12,289 nucleotides of DNA from Bifidobacteriaceae bacterium (GTDB lineage Bacteria > Actinomycetota > Actinomycetes > Actinomycetales > WQXJ01): positions 1 through 12,289 of the forward strand of contig JAITKC010000282.1 of assembly GCA_031278665.1 (NCBI GenBank), written 5' to 3'. A program made the translations under genes and the position numbers. Positions 6,675-12,289 of this stretch are shown one piece after another. Within the stretch, counting starts at the first letter, position 1, and each line of letters starts with the position of its first letter. The notes under the pieces are model-generated. The model made no database searches. It worked only from the letters and a program-made list of their open reading frames with translations, and had not been told where the DNA came from.

Positions 6675-7475
6675 ATGACCAGCCAGCCAAGTTCACGGCG
6701 GTCTCGCCAGGAGGCCCGGCGCCAAGCCATAGCGGACGCGGTCATGCGGGACGGGGCGCTTCGACTCGAAGACCTGGCCGCCCGCTTCTCCGTCTCGCTG
6801 ATGACGGTTCACCGCGACCTCGACGCCCTGCAGGCTCGCGGCATCCTGCGCAAGTACCGCGGGCTGGCGACCGCCTTGGCCACCAGCGTGGTGGAGTCGT
6901 CGGTGACCTACCGGGCCGGCCGGCAGTCGGCCGAGAAGACGATGCTGGCCAGGGCCGCCATCGGCCACATCGAACCGGGCGAGGCCGTCTTCCTGGACGA
7001 CTCAACCACCGTCCGCCACCTGGCGCCGCTCTTGGCGCGGACGACTCCGCTGACCGTCATCACCTACTCGCTGCCGCTGCTCGCCGAGTTGCGCGAAGTC
7101 GCCGAACTCTCCCTGGTGGCCCTCGGGGGAACCTATCACCGCTGGTGCGACGCCTTTATGGGGCCGATGACGGCCTCTCAGATCAGGCGCATCAAGGCCG
7201 ACTTGTTCATCATGTCGAGCTCCGGAATAGTCGACGACGCCTGTTACCACCAACATCAGGAGATGGTCGAGGTCAAGCAGGCGATGTTCGACAGCGCCGC
7301 CCGCCGGATACTGCTGGTCGACCACACCAAGTTTGTCAAGCGGGCCCTTTACGAGCTGATGCGCGTCCAAGAGTTCGACTTGGTGATCGTGGACGCCGGC
7401 ACGGCCGAGGAACACGTCTCGCGATTACGCGGCTATGGCGCGACCGTGGCCGTGGCCGGCGCCACCGAGGGATGA
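6675..7475 (+). CDS. DeoR family transcriptional regulator
   Basis: This 266-residue regulator has the two-part DeoR layout. A winged helix-turn-helix occupies about residues 10-65 (RRQAIADAVM, then LEDLAARFSVSLMTVHRDLD, then ILRKYRGLA). A C-terminal DeoRC sugar-phosphate sensor domain includes VFLDDSTTVRHLAPLL, a glycine-rich ALGGTYHRWCDAFMGP segment and KADLFIMSSSGI. The family usually represses sugar catabolic operons and responds to a phosphorylated pathway intermediate, so an erythrulose phosphate or similar compound is a reasonable but unproven ligand. The start is ATG 6675, preceded by TAGGAC; an in-frame upstream start at 6600 would swallow the TATACT box and has no ribosome-binding site. 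The gene sits between the isomerase and dehydrogenase genes, both of which have candidate operators upstream. Confidence 0.9.
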   Translation: MTSQPSSRRSRQEARRQAIADAVMRDGALRLEDLAARFSVSLMTVHRDLDALQARGILRKYRGLATALATSVVESSVTYRAGRQSAEKTMLARAAIGHIEPGEAVFLDDSTTVRHLAPLLARTTPLTVITYSLPLLAELREVAELSLVALGGTYHRWCDAFMGPMTASQIRRIKADLFIMSSSGIVDDACYHQHQEMVEVKQAMFDSAARRILLVDHTKFVKRALYELMRVQEFDLVIVDAGTAEEHVSRLRGYGATVAVAGATEG

Positions 7476-7478
7476 GGA

Positions 7479-7493
7479 GCGGATTCAGTCCGC
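7479..7493. repeat. short hairpin after the regulator gene
   Basis: GCGGA-TTCAG-TCCGC begins four bases after the regulator stop codon. The stem is only 5 bp and has no T-tract, so it is at best a weak pause or terminator. Confidence 0.3.
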
Positions 7494-7537
7494 CGGCAAG
7501 CTGGGCCGGGCGCGGCCGGTCGGGGCCGATCAGAACC

Positions 7538-7566
7538 TTGACAAGCGGCGACACGCCCGTTAGCGT
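7538..7566 (+). promoter_or_regulatory. promoter of the dehydrogenase-kinase-isomerase operon
   Basis: A consensus TTGACA (7538-7543) is followed, after exactly 17 bases, by TAGCGT (7561-7566), which fits the TAnnnT -10 form. This is the best sigma-70-type promoter match in the window. It would start transcription near 7573, leaving a leader of about 195 bases before the dehydrogenase gene. Confidence 0.65.
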
Positions 7567-7582
7567 TTCTAACATATTCTAA
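7559..7582. promoter_or_regulatory. candidate operator overlapping the dehydrogenase promoter
   Basis: GTTAG-CGTTT-CTAAC (7559-7573) is a perfect inverted repeat laid directly over the proposed -10 box and start site. TTCTAA occurs twice with a 10-base period (7567-7572 and 7577-7582), so the two copies face the same side of the helix. Either pattern could be a binding site for the cluster's DeoR-type regulator. Which one is used is not decided by sequence. Confidence 0.45.
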
Positions 7583-7768
7583 GCGAAGTTCACAGAGAAA
7601 CTGATAGTATTGTGGCTCTGATGTGGCGCTCGGCGCAGAGCGAGCCGAGGTCGACCCGCTTGGCCGAACGCGGCGCCGTTCGCCGCCGCCGGCCGCGGCC
7701 GGCCAAACGCGCTCTGGGCGAGGGCGCCGAATGGCCCGAAAGAACCCGAGATCCAAGGAGCAAGCCAA
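7583..7768 (+). other. GC-rich leader of the dehydrogenase operon
   Basis: Between the candidate operator and the dehydrogenase start lie about 185 bases with no recognised gene. The first part is AT-rich and includes CTGATAGTATT (7601-7611), similar to CTGATAAGTTT upstream of the isomerase gene (6044-6054). The second part is very GC-rich with the 12-bp palindrome CGGCCGCGGCCG near 7690. A 55-codon open frame from ATG 7621 to the stop at 7786-7788 overlaps the dehydrogenase start by 20 bases but has no ribosome-binding site. The dehydrogenase has its own AAGGAG at 7755-7760. Confidence 0.35.
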
Positions 7769-8791
7769 ATGCGCGCCGTTGTTTTTGACAGGCGAGGCGT
7801 CCTCGCCATCGCCGACCGGCCCGAACCCTCCCCCGCGCCAAACGAGGTGCTGATCAAGCCCGCCGCCGTGGGCATGTGCGGCACCGACATACATGTTTTC
7901 GACGGCGAGTTCGAGGGAACCGTTTACCCGTTGGTCCCAGGCCACGAGGCGACCGGCGAAGTGGTCGAAGTCGGCGCCGGCGTCACCGCCCTGCGGCCGG
8001 GCGACCACGTGGCCGTCAATCCGTCCACCACCTGCGGCGAATGCGAATTCTGCCGGAACGGTCAGCAGAACATCTGCTTGAAATGGAACGGGCTCGGAGT
8101 GGTCGCCTCGGACGGCGCCTGCCAGGAGTTGTTCACCGCCCCGCTGGCCAACTGCTACAAGCTGAGGCCCGACACCGACCTCTACCAGGCCGCCCTGATC
8201 GAGCCCCTGGCCTGCGCGATTCGCGGCTACGACTTGCTGGCGAGGCGGCTCGGCCAGCACTACCTGATTTACGGGTCCGGCACGATGGGCCTGATTATGG
8301 CCCAGTTGGCGCCGCGCGCCGGCGCGGCCTCGGTCACAATCGTGGACCTCAACCCGGAGCGGCTGAAGACGGCCGCGGAACTCGGCTTCGCCAACGCCCA
8401 CACCAGCGCGGACCAGGCCGAACGCGCTCAATGGGATGTCGTCATCGACTGCACCGGCTCGATCGCCGCGATCGAAGACGGACTGGCCAGGGTCAAACCG
8501 GGCGGTTATTTCCAGAACTTCGGCGTCGCCCCGGCCGATCAGACGGCCGCCTATTCGCCGTTCCGGGTCTATCGGGGCGAAATCACCGTCACCGGCTCCA
8601 TGGCGGTGCACAACTCGTTCGGCCGGGCGGTCGAGATGTATGAGGCCGGCGCCATCAATCCCGGGCCGATGATCTCCCACTCCTTCACACTCGACGAATA
8701 CGCGCGGGCGCTCGAGATGTTCCGCTCCGGCGCCGGCCGCAAACTCCAGATCCGCCCCAACGACACCGAGTCGCGGGTCTTCGTCGCCTGA
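7769..8791 (+). CDS. zinc-dependent polyol dehydrogenase, probably erythritol/L-threitol dehydrogenase (EltD-like)
   Basis: This 340-residue protein belongs to the medium-chain dehydrogenase/reductase family. Catalytic zinc ligands are visible as C37 in GMCGTD, H59-E60 in GHEATGEVVEVG, and probably E145 in ALIEPLACA. The structural zinc loop has four cysteines, C89, C92, C95 and C103. The cofactor site is YGSGTMG (168-174) with D193 at the end of the next strand, which favours NAD over NADP. The inferred reaction is oxidation of erythritol or L-threitol to L-erythrulose. The start is ATG 7769 with AAGGAG eight bases upstream. It is the first of three tightly spaced genes; the kinase follows 42 bases later. 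By motif alone it could equally be a sorbitol, xylitol, butanediol or threonine dehydrogenase. The kinase and two isomerases beside it point to a four-carbon polyol. Confidence 0.85.
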   Translation: MRAVVFDRRGVLAIADRPEPSPAPNEVLIKPAAVGMCGTDIHVFDGEFEGTVYPLVPGHEATGEVVEVGAGVTALRPGDHVAVNPSTTCGECEFCRNGQQNICLKWNGLGVVASDGACQELFTAPLANCYKLRPDTDLYQAALIEPLACAIRGYDLLARRLGQHYLIYGSGTMGLIMAQLAPRAGAASVTIVDLNPERLKTAAELGFANAHTSADQAERAQWDVVIDCTGSIAAIEDGLARVKPGGYFQNFGVAPADQTAAYSPFRVYRGEITVTGSMAVHNSFGRAVEMYEAGAINPGPMISHSFTLDEYARALEMFRSGAGRKLQIRPNDTESRVFVA

Positions 8792-8833
8792 GTTCGGCGG
8801 CGGTTGACGACAATTGGCGACGAAAGGCCCCCG

Positions 8834-10612
8834 ATGACTTACCTCCACAACGAACCAGCCGCATTCCTCGAGGAACTGATCGAAGGCCTGATCGCGGCCT
8901 ATCCCGACCGCCTGACGGCGGTCCCGGGCGGGGTGGCGCGAGCCAGTGCCGTCCCGGCCGGACAAGTCGCGGTCGTGATCGGGGGCGGCTCCGGCCATTA
9001 CCCGGCCTTCGCCGGCTTAGTCGGTCCCGGCCTGGCCCACGGGGCCGCGATGGGCAACGTCTTCGCCTCGCCTTCGGCCGGGGCCGTCTACTCGGTCGCC
9101 AAGGCCGTCGAAGCCGGCGGCGGAATCCTGCTCAGCTACGGCAATTACGCCGGCGACGTGCTGAACTTCGACCAGGCCCAAGAGCGCCTGCGGGCCGAGG
9201 GGATCGACTGTCGGACAGTCGCGGTGGCCGACGACATCACGTCCGCTCCGCCCGACGAGCGCTCACGCCGCCGCGGGGTGGCCGGCGACCTCTGCGTCTT
9301 CAAGGCCGCCGCCCACGCCGCCGAACTGGGCAAGCCCCTGGACGAGGTTTACGCCGTCGCCAAGCGGGCGGCCGAGCGCACCTGTTCGATGGGCGTCGCG
9401 TTCGGCGGCGCCACTCTGCCGGGGGCGAGCGAGCCGCTGTTCAGCGTGCCGAAGGGGCGCATGGCGATCGGCATGGGCCTCCACGGCGAGCCCGGCCTTC
9501 GCGAAGCCGACCTCGGAACTGCCGAGGAGGTGGCAAAGCTGCTGGTGGAAGGGCTGCTGGCGGATCTGCCCGAGGGGCTGGCCGGCCCAGCCGGCCAACG
9601 CGTGGCGGTCATCACCAACGGTCTGGGCGACTGCAAATACGAGGAACTGTTCATCTTGCACCGTTCAATCGACCGCCTGCTCAAGGCGGCCGGTTTGACC
9701 ATTGTCCAACCCGACGTCGGCGAGATCGCGACCAGCTTCGACATGGCCGGGTGCTCGCTGACGCTTTTGTGGTTGGACGACGAACTCGAGGCGGCTTGGA
9801 CGGCGCCCGCCGACGCCCCCGGCTACCGCAAGGGCTCGCCGGGCGCGGCGGCGCCGGCCCCGACCGGTTCGCCCCAGGCGGCCGGCCAAACCGGCGGCCG
9901 ACCGCTCGGCCCCGGACCGCGAACCGCCGCCCAGACCGGCCCCGGACCGCGACAGGCCGCGCCGGCCAGCCCCGACTCGCGGGCCGCCGCCCAAGTCGTG
10001 GCGCGGGCGATCGGCGCGGCGGCGGACCGGATCGACGCCATAGTCGGCGAACTGGGCGCGTTAGACGCCGTCGCCGGCGACGGCGACCACGGCATCGGAA
10101 TGCAAAGGGGGGCGACGGCCGCCCGGCGGGCCGCGGCGGCATCGGCGGCGGGCGGCGCGGGCGCCGGAACGACGTTGGCGGACGCCGCCGACGCCTGGGC
10201 GGATCGGGCCGGCGGGACCTCCGGCGCGATCTGGGGAATAATCCTGCGGACGATGGGCGGCGCGCTCGGCGACCAGGACGCCCCCACCGCCCAAAGCGTC
10301 GCCCGGGCGGTCAAAGCCGCCGGCGATGCCGTCACCGCCTTCGGCAAGGCGCGGGTCGGCGACAAGACCCTGGTGGACGCGCTGGCGCCGTTCGCCGAGG
10401 CCTTGGAGCGCCAGGCGGCCGGCGGCGATCTGGCGGCGGCCTGGGCGGCCGCCGCGCCCCGGGCCCGCCTGGCGGCGGAGTCGACCCGCGACTTGGCGGC
10501 GAAGATCGGCCGGGCCCGCCCGCACGCCGAAAAGTCCCTCGGCACACCCGACCCCGGCGCGATCTCCCTGGCCGCGATCGTCGAAGCCGTGGGCGGCGTC
10601 CTCGCGAAATAG
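8834..10612 (+). CDS. fused DhaK-DhaL ketose kinase, probably L-erythrulose kinase (LerK-like)
   Basis: This is a 592-residue single-chain kinase of the ATP-dependent dihydroxyacetone kinase type. The DhaK domain (about 1-325) has GGGSGHYP at 50-57, GNYAGD with D108, and the substrate-linking histidine H217 in GMGLHGEPG. A flexible Ala/Pro/Gly linker (about 331-382) follows. The DhaL domain (about 385-592) carries the Mg-ATP site DAVAGDGDHG (D411, D416, D418), GGTSGAIWG at 460-468 and VGDKTLVDAL. No phosphotransferase DhaM domain is present, so ATP is the expected donor. In this cluster the likely reaction is L-erythrulose to L-erythrulose-1-phosphate. The start is ATG 8834 with GAAAGG seven bases upstream; an in-frame TTG at 8804 lacks a ribosome-binding site. 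Dihydroxyacetone or glyceraldehyde phosphorylation is the main alternative. Confidence 0.9.
   Translation: MTYLHNEPAAFLEELIEGLIAAYPDRLTAVPGGVARASAVPAGQVAVVIGGGSGHYPAFAGLVGPGLAHGAAMGNVFASPSAGAVYSVAKAVEAGGGILLSYGNYAGDVLNFDQAQERLRAEGIDCRTVAVADDITSAPPDERSRRRGVAGDLCVFKAAAHAAELGKPLDEVYAVAKRAAERTCSMGVAFGGATLPGASEPLFSVPKGRMAIGMGLHGEPGLREADLGTAEEVAKLLVEGLLADLPEGLAGPAGQRVAVITNGLGDCKYEELFILHRSIDRLLKAAGLTIVQPDVGEIATSFDMAGCSLTLLWLDDELEAAWTAPADAPGYRKGSPGAAAPAPTGSPQAAGQTGGRPLGPGPRTAAQTGPGPRQAAPASPDSRAAAQVVARAIGAAADRIDAIVGELGALDAVAGDGDHGIGMQRGATAARRAAAASAAGGAGAGTTLADAADAWADRAGGTSGAIWGIILRTMGGALGDQDAPTAQSVARAVKAAGDAVTAFGKARVGDKTLVDALAPFAEALERQAAGGDLAAAWAAAAPRARLAAESTRDLAAKIGRARPHAEKSLGTPDPGAISLAAIVEAVGGVLAK
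9907..9952 (+). repeat. 16-bp direct repeat in the kinase linker
   Basis: CGGCCCCGGACCGCGA occurs at 9907-9922 and again at 9937-9952, a 30-base period that keeps frame. It encodes the repeated GPGPR motifs of the DhaK-DhaL linker and looks like a local duplication. Confidence 0.75.
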
Positions 10613-10620
10613 GAGTCGGC

Positions 10621-11466
10621 GTGGCGGCCGGGCGATCGGCGACCGCCGGGCGCGCCTCGCCAAGGCGTTTCCTCGGGGTCAGCTTGAAAATGTACTTCGA
10701 CCACGAGCAAACCCTGGAATGGGCGAGCCGAATCGCCGGCCTGGTCGCCGCCAACGCCGACCGAATCGACGCCGTCGAACTGGTGGTCTTCCCCGACTTC
10801 GCCTCGCTCGCCGCCGTTCGGCGGGTCTTCGCCGGCGGACCGACGCGGCTGGGCGCGCAGAACCTTTCGGAACATGACGCCGGGGCCTTCACCGGAGAGG
10901 TTTCGGCCCGGACGCTGGCGCAAGTCGGCTGCCAATACGCCGAAATCGGCCACGCCGAGCGGCGCCGGCTGTTCGGCGAGGGCGACTTGCAGATCGAGGG
11001 AAAGCTGAACGCCGCCTTCGGCCAGGGCCTGATCCCGCTGCTCTGCGTGGGCGAGCCGGCCGAAGGGCCGCCCGACGCGGCCGCTTCCCACTGTTCGCGC
11101 CAGTTGGAGGCGACCCTCGGCAAGATCGGAGCCGCACACGCCGGCCGGCCGGCGGTGGTGGCTTATGAGCCGGTCTGGGCGATCGGCGCCGAACGGCCCG
11201 CGGCGCCGGAGCACATCGCCCGGGTCTGCGGATCGCTTAGGCGCTGGCTGAGCCGGCGCCGTCCGGCGGCGAGTTCGCTGGTCGTCTATGGCGGCAGCGC
11301 CGGGCCCGGATTGCTGACGCGGCTCGGCGCCTCGGTCGACGGCCTCTTCTTGGGCCGCCTCGCGCACGACCCGGCGGCTTTCGCGGCGATTCTCGCCGAG
11401 GCGCTACGGGGCGGCGGGTCCCCGGACGGCCGGCCCCCGGACGGCCGGCCCCCGGGCGCGTCTTAG
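10621..11466 (+). CDS. divergent triosephosphate isomerase homologue, probably L-erythrulose-1-phosphate isomerase (LerI/EryH-like)
   Basis: This is a 281-residue TIM-barrel protein. Lys K23 (SLKMYF), the catalytic histidine H111 (AEIGHAERR) and glutamate E183 (AYEPVWAIG) are kept, as are LGAQN, AFTGEVSA and VVYGGSAGPG. It differs from glycolytic TIM at the substrate asparagine: N-W-K is replaced by S21-L22-K23. The lid after AYEPVWAIG reads AERPA instead of TGKTA, and the C-terminal block reads GLFLGRLAHDP. These changes fit the four-carbon isomerase branch, inferred to interconvert L-erythrulose-1-phosphate and D-erythrulose-4-phosphate. GTG at 10621 is chosen because AGGAG (10611-10615) lies just before it; the gene begins nine bases after the kinase. 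A 20-residue N-terminal extension and a repetitive C-terminal tail (GSPDGRPPDGRPPGAS) are unusual. An open frame extending far upstream is only the shadow of the kinase. Confidence 0.82.
   Translation: MAAGRSATAGRASPRRFLGVSLKMYFDHEQTLEWASRIAGLVAANADRIDAVELVVFPDFASLAAVRRVFAGGPTRLGAQNLSEHDAGAFTGEVSARTLAQVGCQYAEIGHAERRRLFGEGDLQIEGKLNAAFGQGLIPLLCVGEPAEGPPDAAASHCSRQLEATLGKIGAAHAGRPAVVAYEPVWAIGAERPAAPEHIARVCGSLRRWLSRRRPAASSLVVYGGSAGPGLLTRLGASVDGLFLGRLAHDPAAFAAILAEALRGGGSPDGRPPDGRPPGAS
11421..11455 (+). repeat. 15-bp tandem repeat in the TIM-homologue tail
   Basis: CCCGGACGGCCGGCC is present twice in tandem (11421-11435 and 11436-11450), followed by a partial third unit. It encodes PDGRP repeats and keeps frame, so copy-number change by slippage would only lengthen or shorten the tail. 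Confidence 0.8.
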
Positions 11467-12289
11467 GCGCCGCCGAGGCGAGCGGCGGCCTCGGCCACGT
11501 CCGCGTCCGATCCGGACAACGCCATCCGCGCGTGGGCCTGTCCGGCGGCGCCGTAAAAGGCCCCCGGCGCCACCAGAAGGCCGATCGAGGCCAAGTCCTC
11601 GACAGTCCGCCAGCAGTCCTGTCGGTCCGGCGTGGCGAACCAGAGATACAAACCCGCGGCCGAACCTTCGACCAGGTAGCCGGCTTGCGTGAGCGCGTCG
11701 AACAGGACCCGTCGCCGCCGCCGGTAGACCTCGCGCTGGCGGGCGACGTGGTCGCCGTCGGCCAGGGCCGCCGCCAAGGCGGCCTGAACCGGCCCCGGCG
11801 TCATCAGGCCCATGTGTTTGCGCAGCGCCGCCAACCGGTCGACTAGTTCCGGATCGCCGGCCAGCCAGGCCGCCCGATAGCCGGCCGCGTTCGACTGTTT
11901 CGACAGCGAGTAAAGCGCCAGCAAACCGTCCAGCGAAGCGCCCCGGACGCGCGGGTCCAGCAGCGACGGCACCCCGGCCGAAGCCCACGGCTCGTCGAAG
12001 GCCAGCGCCGCATAGCACTCGTCGCTGGCCAGCACCGCGCCATGGGCCCTGGCCCATTCGACCCAGCCGGCCAGTTCCGCCAAACCGGCCACCCGCCCGT
12101 CCGGGTTGCCGGGGCTGTTCAACCAGACCAGTTTGACCCGGCCGCGCAGTGCGCCGGGGATCTGGCCGGGCGAGTCGGCTGGCAGCGGGCTGGCGCCGGC
12201 GAGACGCGCGCCGACATCGTACGTCGGGTAGGCGACTCGGGGATGGACCACCACGTCATCGGCCCCCAGGCCGAGCAGCGACGGCAACT
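11463..12289 (-). CDS. dapC: N-succinyldiaminopimelate aminotransferase, N-terminally cut by the window
   Basis: About 275 C-terminal residues of a fold-type I PLP aminotransferase are visible; the start lies beyond 12289. In fragment numbering, LNSPGNPDG (56-64), SDECYA (88-93, with the cofactor aspartate D89 and Y92) and the Schiff-base lysine K130 in YSLSKQSNAAGYRAAW are all present. GLYLWFATP and an Arg near the C-terminus (ARMALSGSD) complete the active site. The wording SLSKQSNAAGYR is characteristic of the actinobacterial DapC type, which transfers an amino group from glutamate to N-succinyl-2-amino-6-oxopimelate, the step between DapD and DapE. Its TAA stop (11465-11463) interlocks with the TAG stop of the convergent TIM homologue. 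Another class I aminotransferase is possible, but dapD and dapE in the window favour DapC. Confidence 0.88.
   Translation of the reverse strand, partial: LPSLLGLGADDVVVHPRVAYPTYDVGARLAGASPLPADSPGQIPGALRGRVKLVWLNSPGNPDGRVAGLAELAGWVEWARAHGAVLASDECYAALAFDEPWASAGVPSLLDPRVRGASLDGLLALYSLSKQSNAAGYRAAWLAGDPELVDRLAALRKHMGLMTPGPVQAALAAALADGDHVARQREVYRRRRRVLFDALTQAGYLVEGSAAGLYLWFATPDRQDCWRTVEDLASIGLLVAPGAFYGAAGQAHARMALSGSDADVAEAAARLGGA

Noticed and set aside
7623..7853. A frame starting at GTG 7623 running into the dehydrogenase gene
   Set aside because: Low-complexity sequence in a different frame from the dehydrogenase, without a ribosome-binding site or family resemblance.
7433..8998. A 521-codon open frame on the minus strand opposite the dehydrogenase
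   Set aside because: It spans the regulator end, the promoter region and the dehydrogenase antisense, with no family motif. The plus-strand dehydrogenase has a full set of zinc ligands and a ribosome-binding site.
9751..10620. Upstream extension of the TIM homologue frame into the kinase gene
   Set aside because: The extra sequence is Arg/Gly-rich shadow of the DhaL domain. The GTG at 10621 has AGGAG in front of it and begins just before the true TIM barrel.
9823..11367. A 514-codon minus-strand frame opposite the kinase and TIM homologue
   Set aside because: It crosses two well-supported genes antisense and shows only low-complexity sequence; open frames of this size are expected where third positions are nearly all G or C.
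8834..11466. Glycerol/dihydroxyacetone pathway as the main explanation of the kinase and TIM genes
   Set aside because: The TIM homologue has lost the substrate asparagine motif and an unusual RpiB-type isomerase accompanies it; a dihydroxyacetone route would need neither. It is kept only as an alternative substrate for the kinase.
1..12289. Abundant GGCCGG/CCGGCC words as possible repeats or mobile-element ends
   Set aside because: They are spread evenly through coding sequence as Ala, Gly and Pro codons and simply reflect base composition. No terminal inverted repeats, target-site duplications or transposase motifs are seen.

Overview
The window comes from a very GC-rich bacterium, almost certainly an actinomycete (Actinomycetota). 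The evidence is the strong G/C preference at third codon positions, the actinobacterial forms of dapD, dapE and dapC, the dapD/dapE/LOG-family neighbourhood, and start sites that look leaderless. I cannot fix the order or genus. Thirteen genes fill nearly all of the sequence. I see no rRNA, tRNA, CRISPR array, insertion sequence or phage gene.

Left part (1-4509), lysine/peptidoglycan precursor region. Two gene sets diverge from a 152-base gap at 2344-2495. Leftward runs dapE (succinyl-diaminopimelate desuccinylase), a LOG-family nucleotide-monophosphate phosphoribohydrolase, a small one-helix membrane protein, and the start of a TauE/SafE-type permease cut by the window edge. These are spaced by 9 bases or overlap by one, so they are probably one operon. 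Rightward runs dapD (tetrahydrodipicolinate N-succinyltransferase), which overlaps a membrane-anchored lysozyme-like protein by 11 bases. Both dap start codons sit 6 to 8 bases after an identical TAACCT box.

Middle (4518-6095). A type II citrate synthase (gltA) is read leftward and converges on the lysozyme-like gene. A 270-base gap follows, holding the gltA ribosome-binding site, GC-rich inverted repeats, and the promoter/operator region of the next cluster.

Right part (6096-11466), a sugar-alcohol catabolic cluster read rightward: an RpiB-type isomerase, a DeoR-type regulator, a zinc-dependent polyol dehydrogenase, a fused DhaK-DhaL kinase and a divergent triosephosphate-isomerase homologue. 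This set matches the tetritol route known from mycobacteria: erythritol or L-threitol to L-erythrulose (dehydrogenase), to L-erythrulose-1-phosphate (kinase), to D-erythrulose-4-phosphate (TIM homologue), to D-erythrose-4-phosphate (RpiB homologue), which enters the pentose phosphate pathway. The assignment rests on gene content and motifs, not on a search. No transporter lies in the window. A perfect palindrome stands before the isomerase gene, and a consensus-like promoter overlapped by a second inverted repeat stands before the dehydrogenase gene; both are candidate regulator sites.

Right edge (11463-12289). dapC (N-succinyldiaminopimelate aminotransferase), read leftward and cut at its N-terminus, returns to the lysine pathway. 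The sugar cluster is therefore flanked by gltA and dapC, and its last stop codon interlocks with that of dapC.
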